NCBI GenBank assembly: GCA_011389685.1
Contig: JAABTV010000027.1
Span: forward strand, 1 to 46,153
Direction: 5' to 3'
Length of the DNA: 46,153 nucleotides
DNA from: Paracoccaceae bacterium
Lineage (GTDB): Bacteria; Pseudomonadota; Alphaproteobacteria; Rhodobacterales; Rhodobacteraceae
The notes under the pieces are model-generated. The model did no database searches. It was not told the origin of the DNA and saw nothing but the letters and a program-made list of their open reading frames with translations. Positions within the stretch are counted from its first letter, which is position 1, and each line of letters starts with the position of its first letter. The position numbers and the translations under genes are program-made. Of this stretch, positions 9,770 to 20,652 are shown in pieces.

Positions 9770-10363
9770 TCAGCCAAGACCGTTCCACAGGGCGAAATCC
9801 TCGGCACAGGTTTCGGCCAGCCGGGCGCGCAGCGGGCCCGGCAGCGACAGGTCGGCCTCGGGCGAGACATTGGCGCGTGGCAGCACGATCTCGACCTTCA
9901 GGCGATCCTCGAGATAGGCAACGCAATCGTCGAGCGCCTCATAGCGGAAAATCCGGTCGACGGATGTGCCATTGGGGCGCGGTTCGAGGAACTTGGCCTG
10001 CGATCCGACATTGGCGAAAACTGGGCGCGGGTCACCGAGATAACCCTCGATGAATTCGGCAAAGCTCATATCAGCGGTGGATTGCGGCGTTCCGGCGAGA
10101 AAGGGGCGCTGACGGTAGCGATACCAACTGCTCAACCAACTGACCGGCTCGCGCATCACGGCGATGGTTTCGACATCCGGGCCTATGAACTTCTCGACCA
10201 TCGGGCGGAAGAATCGGTTGTAGCGATAGACCGGCGCGTGTTTGAGTTCGGGTGGATCGACCACGGCAATGGCCGCATGCGGGGCCAGCGCCTGCTCGAT
10301 AGCGGTCGTGCCGGTCTTGGGGACCGACAGAAACACTAGTCTGGCCTTGGAAAAAATGAGCAT
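9770..10363 (-). CDS. Small sulfotransferase-family protein
   Basis: 197 residues. The 5'-phosphosulfate loop VPKTGTT (residues 14-20) sits right at the N-terminus. A second nucleotide-binding segment is visible as VMREPVSWLSSWYR (R71 and a following Ser). These are the PAPS-binding signatures of sulfotransferases that move sulfate from PAPS to a hydroxyl or amine. Homologues are sometimes mislabelled gamma-glutamyl kinase. The acceptor cannot be predicted. It is shorter than typical carbohydrate sulfotransferases (250-300 residues) but looks intact. It is separated from the activator gene by 162 non-coding bases. Confidence 0.8.
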   Translation of the reverse strand: MLIFSKARLVFLSVPKTGTTAIEQALAPHAAIAVVDPPELKHAPVYRYNRFFRPMVEKFIGPDVETIAVMREPVSWLSSWYRYRQRPFLAGTPQSTADMSFAEFIEGYLGDPRPVFANVGSQAKFLEPRPNGTSVDRIFRYEALDDCVAYLEDRLKVEIVLPRANVSPEADLSLPGPLRARLAETCAEDFALWNGLG

Positions 10364-10462
10364 GTCGGGGCCCCGCTGTGGCGAATGCAGCTTTCTGTCC
10401 TGCGTAAACTATCCTTTAACCTTTTGGCGAAAAAGTGGGTTCATGAAAATTCTAGTTGAAAT

Positions 10463-10477
10463 GTTCTCTTTTTGGTC
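10463..10477. promoter_or_regulatory. Second, imperfect LexA-like site at recA
   Basis: GTTC-N7-GGTC, one mismatch from the alphaproteobacterial SOS consensus GTTC-N7-GTTC, lies 22 bases upstream of the perfect site. It could allow a second LexA dimer to bind. The evidence is weak. Confidence 0.3.
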
Positions 10478-10484
10478 CCACAAA

Positions 10485-10499
10485 GAACAAGAGGCGAAC
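10485..10499. promoter_or_regulatory. LexA (SOS) box of recA
   Basis: GAAC (10485-10488), seven bases, GAAC (10496-10499). This is the exact direct-repeat SOS operator known for Rhodobacter and other alphaproteobacteria, equivalent to GTTC-N7-GTTC on the other strand. It ends 54 bases before the recA ATG, in a position to block transcription. Confidence 0.85.
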
Positions 10500-10553
10500 A
10501 TCAGTAGCAGCGATTGCCGCTTGGAGGCGGCTGTGAAATAAGGACCCAAATCA

Positions 10554-11630
10554 ATGGCAACGGCAGAACTTTTCCAGATGGACAAAAAACGCGACGCGAA
10601 CAAGCAAAAGGCGCTCGACAGCGCGCTGGCGCAAATCGAACGGCAATTCGGGAAAGGCTCGATCATGAAACTGGGCGCGGGCTGCCCGGTGCAACAGATC
10701 GAGGCGACTTCGACCGGTTCGATCGGGCTCGATATCGCATTGGGCATCGGTGGCCTGCCCAAGGGGCGGATCGTCGAGATTTATGGCCCCGAAAGCTCGG
10801 GCAAGACCACGCTGACGCTGCATTGCGTGGCCGAGGAACAGAAGAAGGGCGGGGTCTGTGCCTTTGTCGATGCAGAACATGCGCTCGATCCGCAATATGC
10901 CAGAAAGCTCGGTATCGATCTCGAAGAGTTGCTGATCTCGCAACCGGACACCGGCGAGCAGGCGCTCGAGATCACCGACACGCTGGTGCGGTCGGGCGCG
11001 GTGAGCCTGGTGGTGGTCGATTCGGTCGCGGCCCTGACCCCGAAGAGCGAGCTTGAAGGCGAAATGGGCGACTCGAGCGTCGGCGTGCAGGCCCGGCTGA
11101 TGAGCCAGGCGATGCGCAAGCTGACCGGCTCGATGTCGCGATCGAACTGCATGGTAATCTTCATCAACCAGATCCGGATGAAGATCGGCGTGATGTTCGG
11201 CAGCCCTGAAACGACCTCTGGCGGCAATGCGCTCAAGTTCTATTCGTCTGTGCGTCTCGACATCCGGCGCATCGGCTCGGTCAAGGACCGTGAAGAGGTG
11301 ATCGGCAACCAGACCCGTGTGAAGGTGGTCAAGAACAAGGTGGCGCCACCGTTCAAGCAGGTGGAATTCGATATTCTGTTCGGCGAGGGGATTTCGAAAA
11401 CCGGCGAGCTTCTGGACCTGGGGGTTGTGGCGGGCATCGTGCAGAAATCCGGCTCGTGGTATTCCTATGGTGACGAGCGTATCGGTCAGGGGCGTGAGAA
11501 CGCACGCCAGTATCTCAAGGACCATCCCAAGATCGCCCTCGATGTCGAGGACAAGATCCGCGCCGCTCATGGGCTCGATTTCGATCTTCCCGAAGGCTCT
11601 GCGCAGGACGACGCTGTTATCGACGGCTGA
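10554..11630 (+). CDS. recA: Recombinase RecA
   Basis: 358 residues. It forms ATP-dependent filaments on single-stranded DNA, drives strand exchange and triggers LexA self-cleavage. The Walker A motif GPESSGKTT lies at residues 78-86. The Walker B region is [10 protein letters not shown], and the L2 loop region has [24 protein letters not shown]. An acidic C-terminus (AQDDAVID) is present. Length is usual for alphaproteobacteria. An AAGGA ribosome site precedes the ATG. Regulation by LexA is supported by the upstream operator. A terminator-like hairpin follows, so recA is probably monocistronic. Confidence 0.98.
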   Translation: MATAELFQMDKKRDANKQKALDSALAQIERQFGKGSIMKLGAGCPVQQIEATSTGSIGLDIALGIGGLPKGRIVEIYGPESSGKTTLTLHCVAEEQKKGGVCAFVDAEHALDPQYARKLGIDLEELLISQPDTGEQALEITDTLVRSGAVSLVVVDSVAALTPKSELEGEMGDSSVGVQARLMSQAMRKLTGSMSRSNCMVIFINQIRMKIGVMFGSPETTSGGNALKFYSSVRLDIRRIGSVKDREEVIGNQTRVKVVKNKVAPPFKQVEFDILFGEGISKTGELLDLGVVAGIVQKSGSWYSYGDERIGQGRENARQYLKDHPKIALDVEDKIRAAHGLDFDLPEGSAQDDAVIDG

Positions 11631-11654
11631 GAGCCGTCTGTCCTGAAAGATTCG

Positions 11655-11687
11655 GGGCCGTCCGTTGAGCGGGCGGCCCTCGTCTTT
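11655..11687 (+). terminator. Intrinsic terminator after recA
   Basis: GGGCCGTCCG (11655-11664) pairs with CGGGCGGCCC (11670-11679) with one G-U pair and a 5-base loop. It is followed by TCGTCTTTGTG. It begins 25 bases past the recA stop. Confidence 0.75.
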
Positions 11688-11795
11688 GTGAGGGGCATCG
11701 CGCGGCGGTTCAGGGCGACGAAGGGCGGTGGACAGGTCAGACTCTTGGGGATAAACCGCTCAGAACCAAAATCCCATGTCCAGAGGCCATGCCCG

Positions 11796-14471
11796 ATGAC
11801 CAATCTGAACGATATCCGTTCGACCTTCTTGAACTTTTTCGCCAGAAACGGGCACGAGATCGTCCCGTCAAGTCCGCTCGTTCCGCGCAATGACCCGACC
11901 TTGATGTTCGTCAATTCGGGGATGGTGCAATTCAAGAACCTGTTCACCGGAATCGAGACGCGCGACTACAAGCGAGCCACCTCGGCCCAGAAATGCGTGC
12001 GCGCGGGTGGCAAGCACAACGACCTTGACAATGTGGGCTATACGGCGCGGCATCATACGTTTTTCGAGATGATGGGGAATTTCAGCTTTGGTGATTATTT
12101 CAAGGCCGAAGCCATTCCTTTTGCCTGGGAGTTGGTGACCAAAGAGCTCGATATCCCGGCCGAACGGTTGCTTGTGACCGTCTATCATTCCGATGACGAG
12201 GCGGCTGATCTGTGGAAGAAGGTCGCGGGCCTGCCGGATGAACGGATCATCCGCATTCCGACCAGTGACAATTTCTGGATGATGGGGCCGACCGGCCCCT
12301 GCGGCCCCTGCACCGAGATATTCTTTGACCATGGCGAGCAATACTGGGGCGGTCCGCCGGGCACGCCGGAAGAGGATGGCGACCGGTTCGTCGAGATCTG
12401 GAACCTCGTTTTCATGCAGAACGAACAGTTCGAGGACGGCTCGATGAAGGCGCTCGACATGCAGTCGATCGACACGGGGATGGGCATCGAGCGGGTCGCG
12501 GCTCTGTTGCAGGGGACGAACGACAATTACGCGACGGACCTCATTCGCGCGCTGATCGAGGCCAGCGCGCATGCCACGTCGAGCGATCCGGACGGACCGG
12601 GCAAGACCCATCACCGGGTGATCGCGGATCATCTGCGCTCGACCTCGTTCCTGATTGCCGATGGCGTGATGCCGTCGAATGACGGGCGCGGGTATGTGCT
12701 GCGCCGGATCATGCGCCGCGCGATGCGCCATGCCCATCTGCTGGGATCGAAAGACCCGGTGATGCACCGGCTTGTGCCGGCCCTGGTGCACCAGATGGGC
12801 GCGGCCTATCCCGAGCTTGGCCGGGCGCAGGCCCTGATCGAGGAAACGCTGGAGCTTGAAGAAAAGCGGTTCAAGCAGACGCTGGACCGGGGCTTGCGGC
12901 TTCTCGATGAGGAGCTTGAAATGTTGGATTCGGACGCGCCTTTGCCGGGAAAATCGGCGTTCAAGCTTTACGATACCTATGGTTTCCCGCTCGATCTGAC
13001 GCAGGATGCGTTGCGCGAGAAAGGCCGGGCGGTCGATACCGAGGGTTTTGAATCGGCCATGGCTGAACAAAAGGCCAAGGCGCGCGCGGCCTGGTCCGGG
13101 TCGGGCGAGGCGGCGGATGCCACGGTGTGGTTCGATCTGGCGGATCGACACGGGGCCACGGATTTCCTTGGATACGACACCGAGATCGCCGAGGGCCAGG
13201 TTGTGGCGCTGATCAGCGACGGAGCCGAGGTCGAGCGGCTTGACGCGGGGCAAGAGGGGTGGGCGGTTCTCAACCAGACCCCGTTTTACGGCGAGGCGGG
13301 CGGCCAGGTTGCCGATCACGGCTATATCCGCCGGCTTGCCGATCTTGATGACGTCAGTCACGTGACCGACGTGCAGAGACATGCCGACGGACGGCTTTTC
13401 GCGCACAAGCTTCGGGTGGAGCGCGGGGCGCTCGGGCGGGGCGATACCGTCTCGCTCGAAGTGGATCACAGGCGGCGCGGCAAGGTGCGGGCCAACCATT
13501 CGGCGACGCATCTCTTGCATGAGGCGTTGCGCGTTCACCTCGGCGATCATGTCGCGCAGCGCGGCTCGCTGAATGATGAGGACCGGCTGCGGTTCGACTT
13601 CAACCATGCCAAGCCGCTGAGCGACGATGAATTGTGCGCGGTTGGCGAAGAGGTGAACGCCTTCATCCGCCAGAACAGTCCGGTCACCACCCGGATCATG
13701 ACGCCCGACGAGGCGCGCGCGATCGGAGCGCAGGCGCTCTTTGGCGAGAAATACGGCGACGAGGTGCGCGTGGTGTCGATGGGTCGCGCGCCGACCGGCA
13801 AGGGCACGGATGGCGAGACCTGGTCGATCGAGTTGTGCGGTGGCACGCATGTGACGCGGACCGGGGACATAGGGCTTTGCGTGATCGTGGGCGACGCGGC
13901 GTCGAGTGCGGGTGTGCGGCGGATCGAGGCGCTGACCGGGGCGGCGGCGTTCAAGCATCTCGAGCGGCAGGCGGCCCTTATCAGCGAAATCTCGGGCACC
14001 GTGAAGGCGCAGCCGGGCGAGATCGCAACCCGGATCAGGACGTTGATGGATGAGCGCCGGGCATTGCAGAACGAGGTTGCGCAACTGCGCCGCGAACTGG
14101 CCATGGCCGGCGGTGCGGGGCAGGGCGGGGGCCCCGAGCCGCATGAGATCAACGGTGTGCGGTTCCTGGCGCAGGTTCTCTCGGGTGTGAGCGGCAGGGA
14201 TCTGCCCGCGCTCATCGACGAGCACAAGGCGCGGCTGGAGAGCGGTGCAGTTCTGCTCATCGCCGAAACCGGCGGCAAGGCTGCGGTGGCGGCAGGGGTG
14301 ACGGCAGACTTGACCGGGACGCTCTCGGCGGTCGATCTTGTGCGTGCGGCGGTGGTCGAACTGGGCGGCAAGGGCGGCGGTGGCCGCCCCGACATGGCGC
14401 AGGGTGGTGGCCCGGATGCCGGCAACGCCGATGCCGCGATCAAGGCGGCGCAAGCCGTGATAGGAGGTTGA
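11796..14471 (+). CDS. alaS: Alanine--tRNA ligase
   Basis: 891 residues from [15 protein letters not shown], the normal family N-terminus. The frame is open to 11688, but those codons are not family-like. The order is: class II catalytic core (first ~410 residues, with [18 protein letters not shown]), a tRNA-recognition helical region, an editing domain with the zinc-binding pattern [12 protein letters not shown] and CGGTHV, and a C-terminal C-Ala/DHHA1-like domain with a Gly-rich stretch ([16 protein letters not shown]). It charges tRNA-Ala and clears Ser/Gly mischarging. It is followed after one base by a DUF1330 gene, probably co-transcribed. Confidence 0.97.
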   Translation: MTNLNDIRSTFLNFFARNGHEIVPSSPLVPRNDPTLMFVNSGMVQFKNLFTGIETRDYKRATSAQKCVRAGGKHNDLDNVGYTARHHTFFEMMGNFSFGDYFKAEAIPFAWELVTKELDIPAERLLVTVYHSDDEAADLWKKVAGLPDERIIRIPTSDNFWMMGPTGPCGPCTEIFFDHGEQYWGGPPGTPEEDGDRFVEIWNLVFMQNEQFEDGSMKALDMQSIDTGMGIERVAALLQGTNDNYATDLIRALIEASAHATSSDPDGPGKTHHRVIADHLRSTSFLIADGVMPSNDGRGYVLRRIMRRAMRHAHLLGSKDPVMHRLVPALVHQMGAAYPELGRAQALIEETLELEEKRFKQTLDRGLRLLDEELEMLDSDAPLPGKSAFKLYDTYGFPLDLTQDALREKGRAVDTEGFESAMAEQKAKARAAWSGSGEAADATVWFDLADRHGATDFLGYDTEIAEGQVVALISDGAEVERLDAGQEGWAVLNQTPFYGEAGGQVADHGYIRRLADLDDVSHVTDVQRHADGRLFAHKLRVERGALGRGDTVSLEVDHRRRGKVRANHSATHLLHEALRVHLGDHVAQRGSLNDEDRLRFDFNHAKPLSDDELCAVGEEVNAFIRQNSPVTTRIMTPDEARAIGAQALFGEKYGDEVRVVSMGRAPTGKGTDGETWSIELCGGTHVTRTGDIGLCVIVGDAASSAGVRRIEALTGAAAFKHLERQAALISEISGTVKAQPGEIATRIRTLMDERRALQNEVAQLRRELAMAGGAGQGGGPEPHEINGVRFLAQVLSGVSGRDLPALIDEHKARLESGAVLLIAETGGKAAVAAGVTADLTGTLSAVDLVRAAVVELGGKGGGGRPDMAQGGGPDAGNADAAIKAAQAVIGG

Positions 14472-14472
14472 G

Positions 14473-14760
14473 ATGGGTGCACTCTGGATTGCACATGTGA
14501 CCGTGACCGATGCCGAAGCCTATGGCAAATATGCCGAGCTTGCCGGCCCGGCGATTGCCAGGCACGGGGGTGAGTTCATCGCCCGCGGCGGGCGGTTCGT
14601 GCAGCTTGAGGGCCGCGAGCGCCCGCGCAACGTGGTGGCACGGTTCCCGAGCGTCGAGGCGGCGGTCGATTGCTATCACAGCCCCGAATATCAGGAGGCG
14701 CTCAGCCACGCGCGCGGCGCGTCCGAGCGTGAGCTGTTGGTGGTGGAGACCTCGGATTAA
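14473..14760 (+). CDS. DUF1330 family protein
   Basis: 95 residues with the ferredoxin-like (dimeric alpha-beta barrel) pattern of DUF1330: ALWIAHVTVTDAEAYGKYAE, HGGEFIARGG and CYHSPEYQEALSHARGASERELLVVE. It starts one base after the alaS stop, with a strong AGGAGG (14462-14467) inside the alaS end, so expression is coupled to alaS. The biochemical role of the family is unknown. The conserved YHSPEYQ segment suggests a small-molecule pocket. Complete and of normal length. Confidence 0.88.
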   Translation: MGALWIAHVTVTDAEAYGKYAELAGPAIARHGGEFIARGGRFVQLEGRERPRNVVARFPSVEAAVDCYHSPEYQEALSHARGASERELLVVETSD

Positions 14761-14791
14761 GGGACGTGGGGCCCTGCCGGCACCATTGATC

Positions 14792-14824
14792 CAAAAAGAA
14801 GCCCCCGCAACAGGTTGCGAGGGA
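14792..14824 (-). terminator. Intrinsic terminator of typA
   Basis: On the minus strand CCCTCGCAA pairs with TTGCGGGGG around a CCTG loop and is followed by CTTCTTTTTGG. It begins 24 bases beyond the typA stop and probably also stops incoming alaS transcripts, since the plus-strand side ends in GGGATTCTTT. Confidence 0.75.
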
Positions 14825-14847
14825 TTCTTTATGTCGCAGACGTGGCT

Positions 14848-16668
14848 TCAGCTGGTTTTCGCCATCCGCTTGCGGTCATGCGCATCAAGGTGGCGCTTGC
14901 GCAACCGGATCGCCTTGGGGGTCACCTCGACCAGTTCGTCGTCGTTGATATAGGCGATCGCCTGTTCGAGCGAGAGGATCGTGGGCGGCGTCAGGCGCAC
15001 CGCCTCGTCGGTGCCGCTTGCCCGCACGTTGGTGAGCTTCTTGCCCTTGAGCGGGTTCACCTCGAGATCGTTTTCGCGGCTATGCTCGCCGATGATCATG
15101 CCCTGGTAGATCTTGTCCTGCGGGTTGACGAACATCCGCCCCCGATCTTCGAGGTTCCACAGTGCATAGGCCACCGCCTCGCCGTTTTCCATCGAGATGA
15201 GAACGCCCGCGCGGCGGCCCGGGATCGGCCCCTTGTGCGGGATCCAGCCGTGAAAGACGCGGTTGAGCACACCGGTGCCGCGCGTATCGGTGAGAAACTC
15301 GCCGTGATAGCCGATCAGCCCGCGAGAGGGCACATGCGCGATGATGCGGGTCTTGCCGGCGCCTGCCGGCTTCATCTCGATCAACTCGCCCTTGCGCGGG
15401 CCGGTGATCTTTTCGATCACGGCGCCGGTATAGTCGTCATCGACATCGATCGTGACCTCTTCGACCGGCTCGAGCCGCTCACCGTCGTCGCCCTCGCGCA
15501 TGATCACCTTGGGACGCGAGATCGAAAGCTCGAAGCCTTCGCGCCGCATGTTCTCGATCAACACGCCCATCTGCAATTCGCCCCGTCCCGCCACGTCGAA
15601 GGCTTCGCCGCCCGGCGTGTCGGAAACCCGGATCGCGACATTCGATTCGGCTTCCTTCATCAGGCGCTCGCGAATGACGCGGCTTTGCACCTTCTTGCCA
15701 TCCCGCCCGGCCAGCGGGCTGTCATTGATACCGAAGGTGACCGAGATCGTCGGCGGGTCGATGGGTTGTGCATCAATCGGCGTGTCCACGGCCAGCGCGC
15801 AGATCGTATCGGCCACCGTGGCCTTCTGCATGCCGGATATGCTGACGATGTCGCCGGCAACCGCTTCGTCGATGTCTCGCAGGTTGAGACCACGGAATGC
15901 CTGGATCTTGGTGACCCGGAACTGTTCGATCTTCTGGCCGATGCGCGACAGTGCCTGCACCGTCTGACCGACCCTGAGGCGGCCGGATTCGACGCGCCCG
16001 GTGAGGATGCGCCCGACGAACGGATCGCTGCCCAGCGTGGTGGCGAGCATGCGGAAATCCTCGTCCGCGTGTTTCTGCTGCTTTGGCGCGGGGACATGGT
16101 TGACGATCAGGTTGAAGAGCGCGTGCAAGTCTTTGCGAGGGCCGTCAAGTTCGGCGTCGGCCCAGCCGTTGATGCCCGAGGCATAGAGATGAGGGAAGTC
16201 GAGTTGATCGTCGTTCGCCCCGAGATTGGCGAACAGGTCGAACACCTCGTTCAGCGCGCGGTCGGACTCGGCGGCGGGCTTGTCGACCTTGTTGAGTACC
16301 ACGATGGGTCGCAGCCCGAGGGCCAGCGCCTTGGAGGTGACGAACTTGGTCTGCGGCATCGGGCCTTCGGCGGCATCGACCAGCAGCACGACCCCGTCGA
16401 CCATGCTCAGGATGCGCTCGACCTCGCCGCCGAAATCGGCGTGGCCGGGGGTGTCGACGATGTTGATGCGGGTGCCCTTCCACTCGACAGAGGTGGCCTT
16501 GGCGAGGATGGTGATGCCGCGTTCACGTTCGATATCGTTGCTGTCCATCGCCCGCTCGGCCACGGCTTGGTTCTCGCGGAACGAGCCGGATTGCTTCAAC
16601 AACTCGTCGACGAGCGTGGTTTTCCCATGGTCCACATGGGCGATGATTGCGATATTTCGCAGGTCCAT
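14848..16668 (-). CDS. typA: Ribosome-associated GTPase TypA/BipA
   Basis: 606 residues. A translational GTPase related to EF-G that binds 70S ribosomes and helps 50S assembly and stress adaptation. The P-loop is [15 protein letters not shown] near the N-terminus, switch I is in [22 protein letters not shown] is the G3 region, and NKVDKP is G4. Domains II, III and V and the C-terminal BipA-specific domain follow, with a basic end ([16 protein letters not shown]). A good AGGAAGG site lies before the ATG. It diverges from argS across 146 bases. Confidence 0.96.
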   Translation of the reverse strand: MDLRNIAIIAHVDHGKTTLVDELLKQSGSFRENQAVAERAMDSNDIERERGITILAKATSVEWKGTRINIVDTPGHADFGGEVERILSMVDGVVLLVDAAEGPMPQTKFVTSKALALGLRPIVVLNKVDKPAAESDRALNEVFDLFANLGANDDQLDFPHLYASGINGWADAELDGPRKDLHALFNLIVNHVPAPKQQKHADEDFRMLATTLGSDPFVGRILTGRVESGRLRVGQTVQALSRIGQKIEQFRVTKIQAFRGLNLRDIDEAVAGDIVSISGMQKATVADTICALAVDTPIDAQPIDPPTISVTFGINDSPLAGRDGKKVQSRVIRERLMKEAESNVAIRVSDTPGGEAFDVAGRGELQMGVLIENMRREGFELSISRPKVIMREGDDGERLEPVEEVTIDVDDDYTGAVIEKITGPRKGELIEMKPAGAGKTRIIAHVPSRGLIGYHGEFLTDTRGTGVLNRVFHGWIPHKGPIPGRRAGVLISMENGEAVAYALWNLEDRGRMFVNPQDKIYQGMIIGEHSRENDLEVNPLKGKKLTNVRASGTDEAVRLTPPTILSLEQAIAYINDDELVEVTPKAIRLRKRHLDAHDRKRMAKTS

Positions 16669-16814
16669 AAGTCAGCCTTCCTGAATGCGTCGCTGGCGCC
16701 TAACCCGGGGCGGCGCAAAAGGCCAGAGGCAAAGCGCAGGGCAAGGCGCATGGGCGGGTTGCAGCGTGGGCAGTGTATGGTAAATGCTGACCTCTAACCA
16801 GCCAGGACCGTATA

Positions 16815-18560
16815 ATGAACCTCTTTTCGGATATCCGCGACCTCGTCATCGACACGCTGGCCGCAATGCAGGGCGCGGGCGAATTGCCCGAAGGCCTTGA
16901 TTTCGCCAATGTCGCGGTCGAGCCACCGCGCGATCCGGCGCATGGCGACATGGCCACCAACGCGGCGATGGTTCTGGCCAAGCCCGCCGGGTTGAAACCG
17001 CGCGACATCGCCGAGGCGCTGGCGACGCGGCTGGCGGCGGATGCGCGGATCACCAGCGCCGAGGTGGCCGGGCCGGGGTTCCTGAACCTTCGGCTCGATG
17101 CGGGCCTGTGGCAAGGGGTGGTGCGCGCGGTGCTGGCCGAGGGGGCGGATTTCGGCCGCTCCACCCTTGGCGCGGGCAAGCGGGTCAACGTGGAATACGT
17201 GAGCGCCAATCCCACCGGCCCCTTGCATGTGGGCCACACGCGGGGCGCGGTCTTTGGCGATGCGCTGGCCTCGCTGCTGGATTTCGTGGGCTATGACGTG
17301 ACCCGCGAATATTACATCAACGATGGCGGCGCGCAGGTCGACACGCTGGCCCGGTCGGTCTTTGAACGCTATCGCGAGGCGTGCGGGCTTGAACCCGAGA
17401 TCGCGGAGGGGCTTTATCCGGGCGATTACCTCGTGCCGGTGGGTGCGGCACTCAAAGAGAAATATGGCGAGAGCCTGCTCGACAAGGGCGAGGAGGACTG
17501 GCTTGAAGACCTGCGCGATTTTGCCACCGATGCGATGATGGACCTGATCCGCACGGACCTCAAGGCTCTGGGCGTCGAGATGGACGTGTTCTATAGCGAG
17601 AAATCGCTTTATGGCACGGGCCGGATCGAGGCGGCGATCGAGAGCCTGCGCGACAAGGGACTGATCTATCGCGGCACGCTCGAACCGCCCAAGGGCAAGA
17701 TGCCCGAGGATTGGGAGCCGCGCGAACAAACGCTGTTCCGCTCGACGGCGCATGGCGACGACGTGGATCGCCCGATCATGAAATCGGACGGGGGCTGGAC
17801 CTATTTCGCCCCCGATATCGCCTATCATTATGACAAGATTTCCAGGGGCTTCGACGCGCTTATTGATGTATTCGGGGCGGACCATGGCGGCTATGTCAAG
17901 CGCATGAAGGCCGCCGTTTCCGCGCTTTCGGATGGCAAGGTGTCGCTCGATGTCAAGCTCACGCAACTGGTCAAGCTGTGGAAGAATGGCGAGCCGTTCA
18001 AGATGTCCAAGCGGGCGGGCAATTTCGTGACCCTGCGCGACGTGGTCGATCAGGTGGGTGCGGATGTGACCCGCTTTCACATGCTCACGCGCAAGAACGA
18101 CGCGCCGCTCGATTTCGATTTCGCGCGTGTGATGGAGCAATCCAAGGACAACCCGGTTTTCTATGTGCAATACGCCCATGCGCGGGTGTGTTCGGTGTTG
18201 CGCAAGGCCGCCGAGGCGGGAATCGAGTGCGGGGACGCGACGCTCGGCGCGGCCGATCTGGGCAGGCTGGGGCATGACGCCGAGATGACGGTGATCCGCA
18301 AACTCGCCGAGTGGCCCCGCCTGGTGGATACGGCGGGCCGCGCGAACGAGCCGCATCGCGTCGCCTTTTACCTCTATGAACTGGCCAGCGAGTTTCACAG
18401 CCTGTGGAACAGGGGCAATGATGAGCCCGGCTTGCGCTTTCTCCAGGAGGGTGATCCGGCCACAAGCCAGTCGAAAATGGCCCTAGCGCGGTCCGTGGCC
18501 GTTGTTATTTCCGCAGGTCTTGGTATTCTGGGGGTAACTCCGGCGGAAGAAATGCGCTGA
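16815..18560 (+). CDS. argS: Arginine--tRNA ligase
   Basis: 581 residues, class I synthetase. An N-terminal Add1 domain recognises the tRNA D-loop. The HIGH-like signature is [12 protein letters not shown] (HVGH 138-141), and the KMSKS region reads [11 protein letters not shown] near residues 395-405. A C-terminal DALR anticodon-binding domain follows, starting around [13 protein letters not shown]. It probably begins an operon with the SPOR protein, nagZ and scpAB downstream, though an 80-base gap precedes the SPOR gene. Confidence 0.97.
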   Translation: MNLFSDIRDLVIDTLAAMQGAGELPEGLDFANVAVEPPRDPAHGDMATNAAMVLAKPAGLKPRDIAEALATRLAADARITSAEVAGPGFLNLRLDAGLWQGVVRAVLAEGADFGRSTLGAGKRVNVEYVSANPTGPLHVGHTRGAVFGDALASLLDFVGYDVTREYYINDGGAQVDTLARSVFERYREACGLEPEIAEGLYPGDYLVPVGAALKEKYGESLLDKGEEDWLEDLRDFATDAMMDLIRTDLKALGVEMDVFYSEKSLYGTGRIEAAIESLRDKGLIYRGTLEPPKGKMPEDWEPREQTLFRSTAHGDDVDRPIMKSDGGWTYFAPDIAYHYDKISRGFDALIDVFGADHGGYVKRMKAAVSALSDGKVSLDVKLTQLVKLWKNGEPFKMSKRAGNFVTLRDVVDQVGADVTRFHMLTRKNDAPLDFDFARVMEQSKDNPVFYVQYAHARVCSVLRKAAEAGIECGDATLGAADLGRLGHDAEMTVIRKLAEWPRLVDTAGRANEPHRVAFYLYELASEFHSLWNRGNDEPGLRFLQEGDPATSQSKMALARSVAVVISAGLGILGVTPAEEMR

Positions 18561-18640
18561 CAGGCAAGATGCGCCGTCGCCGGTGAGGCAGTCAAGACAA
18601 CCCCGGCGGCAATGTATCGCCCGGGGAAAGCGAGGCGAAG

Positions 18641-19648
18641 ATGGCGGATTTTCCTTTGGACGGCCCCTATCGCGGGTCGCATCCGGGCAGTCACACGGCG
18701 ACAGGCGAGCCCGAAAGGGCCGGCGCGGTCAGAACCCTTGGAACGGTGGTGAATTGGGCCGGGGCGGTGGTGTCCCTGGCGCTGATCCTCGGGATAAGTA
18801 TCTGGGGTTACAAGATGTTGGCGCGTGATGTGAGCGCGGTTCCGATCGTGCGCGCGGCCGAGGGCCTGCCGATGCGGGTGCAGCCCGACGAGCCGGGTGG
18901 ACGCCCGGCGCTGCATCAGGGGCTTGCGGTGAACAGCGTCGCGGCGCTTGGCCTGGCCGAAGACCCGGCGGATCGGCTGATCCTTGCACCGGCCCCGGTG
19001 GATCTGAGCGACGAGGACCGGGCGCAGGGAGCCTTGCGACCGGCGCGGGATGACGCGACGGACGATGCGCCGAAAAAGACGGCCCAGGCCGAAACCGGGT
19101 TGGGCGCGGACGGGCCGGAAATGGCCTCGATCCGGGCGCTGGCCGACCAGTTGGCCGCCGGGAGCGAGCGGCTCGATACGGGCGCGGAGATGGAAACGGT
19201 TCAGCAGGTGGCCGCCGTCGCTCCGGCGCGGGCCGAGGTCGAGGACCCGCCGGAGCCGGTGAAAAAACCGGTGATCGAGGGCGGGCTCAAGCAATCCCTG
19301 CGTCCGATCCTGCGCCCCGATCAGATCGCACCGACAGCGCCCGAGACCGCCCCGCCCGTGGCCGCGCCCGACGAGGTCGATCCCGACACCATCGCCAAGG
19401 GCACCCGTCTGGCACAGCTTGGCGCCTATGAAAGCGCCGAGGTCGCGCGCCGGGAATGGGACCGGCTGGACCAGAGATTCGGCGATTACCTTGAAGGAAA
19501 ACAGCGTGTTATCCAGAAGGCGCAAAGCGGCGGACGGACCTTCTATCGGCTGCGCGCCATAGGGTTTGCCGATCTCAACGATGCGCGGCGGTTCTGTTCG
19601 GCGCTGGTGGCCGAGCGCGCCGATTGCATCCCGGTGACGACACGGTGA
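18641..19648 (+). CDS. SPOR-domain inner-membrane protein
   Basis: 335 residues. A cytoplasmic N-terminus of ~33 residues leads to one membrane segment (about 34-56, VVNWAGAVVSLALILGISIW). A long Ala/Pro/Glu-rich periplasmic linker (about 60-250) follows, and then a C-terminal SPOR domain (about 256-333, RLAQLGAYESAEVARREWDR and RTFYRLRAIGFADLNDARRFC). SPOR domains bind denuded glycan strands at the division septum, so a role in division or peptidoglycan remodelling is likely. Its stop overlaps the GTG start of nagZ (GTGA, 19645-19648), a muropeptide enzyme, which fits. Confidence 0.88.
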   Translation: MADFPLDGPYRGSHPGSHTATGEPERAGAVRTLGTVVNWAGAVVSLALILGISIWGYKMLARDVSAVPIVRAAEGLPMRVQPDEPGGRPALHQGLAVNSVAALGLAEDPADRLILAPAPVDLSDEDRAQGALRPARDDATDDAPKKTAQAETGLGADGPEMASIRALADQLAAGSERLDTGAEMETVQQVAAVAPARAEVEDPPEPVKKPVIEGGLKQSLRPILRPDQIAPTAPETAPPVAAPDEVDPDTIAKGTRLAQLGAYESAEVARREWDRLDQRFGDYLEGKQRVIQKAQSGGRTFYRLRAIGFADLNDARRFCSALVAERADCIPVTTR

Positions 19649-20652
19649 GCCGCTTTGGCGCGACGATCCTCGATGCCGACGGGCTGCGGCTGACGGCAGA
19701 GGAGAAGGCGTTTTTCCGCGACGTGGATCCGTTCGGGTTCATCCTGTTTGCGCGCAATGTCGAAAGCCCCGGACAGCTCGCTGTGCTCTGTGCCGAGATG
19801 CGCGAGGCGGTCGGGCGGGAGGCACTGATCACCATCGACCAGGAAGGCGGACGGGTGCAGCGGCTGCGCGCGCCCTGGTGGCGCGAATGGGTGCCGCCGC
19901 TGGAGCAGGTGGAACGGGCCGGTGCAGGGACCGAGCGGGCGATGTATCTGCGATACCGGATCATCGCGCATGAATTGCGGTCACTGGGGATCGACAGCAA
20001 CTGCGCGCCACTGGTGGATGTGGCGACGCCGCACACCCACCCGTTTCTGCGCAACCGGTGCTATGGCGAGCGCGCGGAGGCAGTCGCGCGGATCGGGCGG
20101 GCAGTCGCGCAGGCGCATCTCGATGGCGGCGTGTTGCCGGTGGTCAAGCATATCCCCGGCCATGGCCGCGCGCAAAGCGACAGCCACCTTGAACTGCCCC
20201 GGGTGGATGCCATGAAGAATGTGCTTCAAGAATTTGATTTCGCGCCTTTTCGTGCGCTTTCCGACATGCCCCTGGGGATGACCGCGCATGTGGTTTACGA
20301 GGCGCTGGATGCGGCCCCGGCGACGCTTTCGGCCCCGGTCATGGCGATGATCCGCGACGAGATCGGGTTCGACGGCCTGATCATGAGCGACGACATCGCG
20401 ATGAAGGCGCTGGCGGGCGATCCGGGCGATCTGAGCCGCCGGGCGATTGCGGCGGGCTGTGACGTGGTGCTGCATTGCAACGGCACGCTGGAGGAAAAGC
20501 GCCGTGTGGCCGAGGGCGCCGGGCGGATGGGCGCGGCCGCGCAGGCCCGCGCCGAGCGGGCGCTGGCGGCGCGGCAGGCCCCGGGCGAGATTTACATCGC
20601 GGCGCTGGAAGCCGAGTTTGAGGCGCTTTCGAAGGGCGCTGTGGATGGCTGA
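19645..20652 (+). CDS. nagZ: Beta-N-acetylhexosaminidase NagZ
   Basis: 335 residues from the GTG at 19645, which overlaps the SPOR-gene stop. The frame also opens at a TTG at 19624. Glycoside hydrolase family 3: it removes GlcNAc from anhydro-muropeptides in the cytosol during cell-wall recycling. Signatures are TIDQEGGRVQRLR, VKHIPGHGRAQSDSH (K168, H169, H173) and MSDDIAMKAL, which holds the catalytic Asp. No signal peptide, as expected. The scpA start lies inside its last codons. Confidence 0.94.
   Translation: MSRFGATILDADGLRLTAEEKAFFRDVDPFGFILFARNVESPGQLAVLCAEMREAVGREALITIDQEGGRVQRLRAPWWREWVPPLEQVERAGAGTERAMYLRYRIIAHELRSLGIDSNCAPLVDVATPHTHPFLRNRCYGERAEAVARIGRAVAQAHLDGGVLPVVKHIPGHGRAQSDSHLELPRVDAMKNVLQEFDFAPFRALSDMPLGMTAHVVYEALDAAPATLSAPVMAMIRDEIGFDGLIMSDDIAMKALAGDPGDLSRRAIAAGCDVVLHCNGTLEEKRRVAEGAGRMGAAAQARAERALAARQAPGEIYIAALEAEFEALSKGAVDG

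Noticed and set aside
7526-10339. 937-codon open frame on the plus strand
   Set aside because: It lies opposite the corrinoid activator and sulfotransferase genes, and its translation lacks any family character; GC-rich codon bias opens antisense frames.
11868-14453. 861-codon open frame opposite alaS
   Set aside because: Antisense shadow of a clear alanyl-tRNA synthetase; Arg/His-rich translation with no motifs.
14815-16797. 660-codon plus-strand frame opposite typA
   Set aside because: Antisense shadow of TypA; no recognisable protein features.
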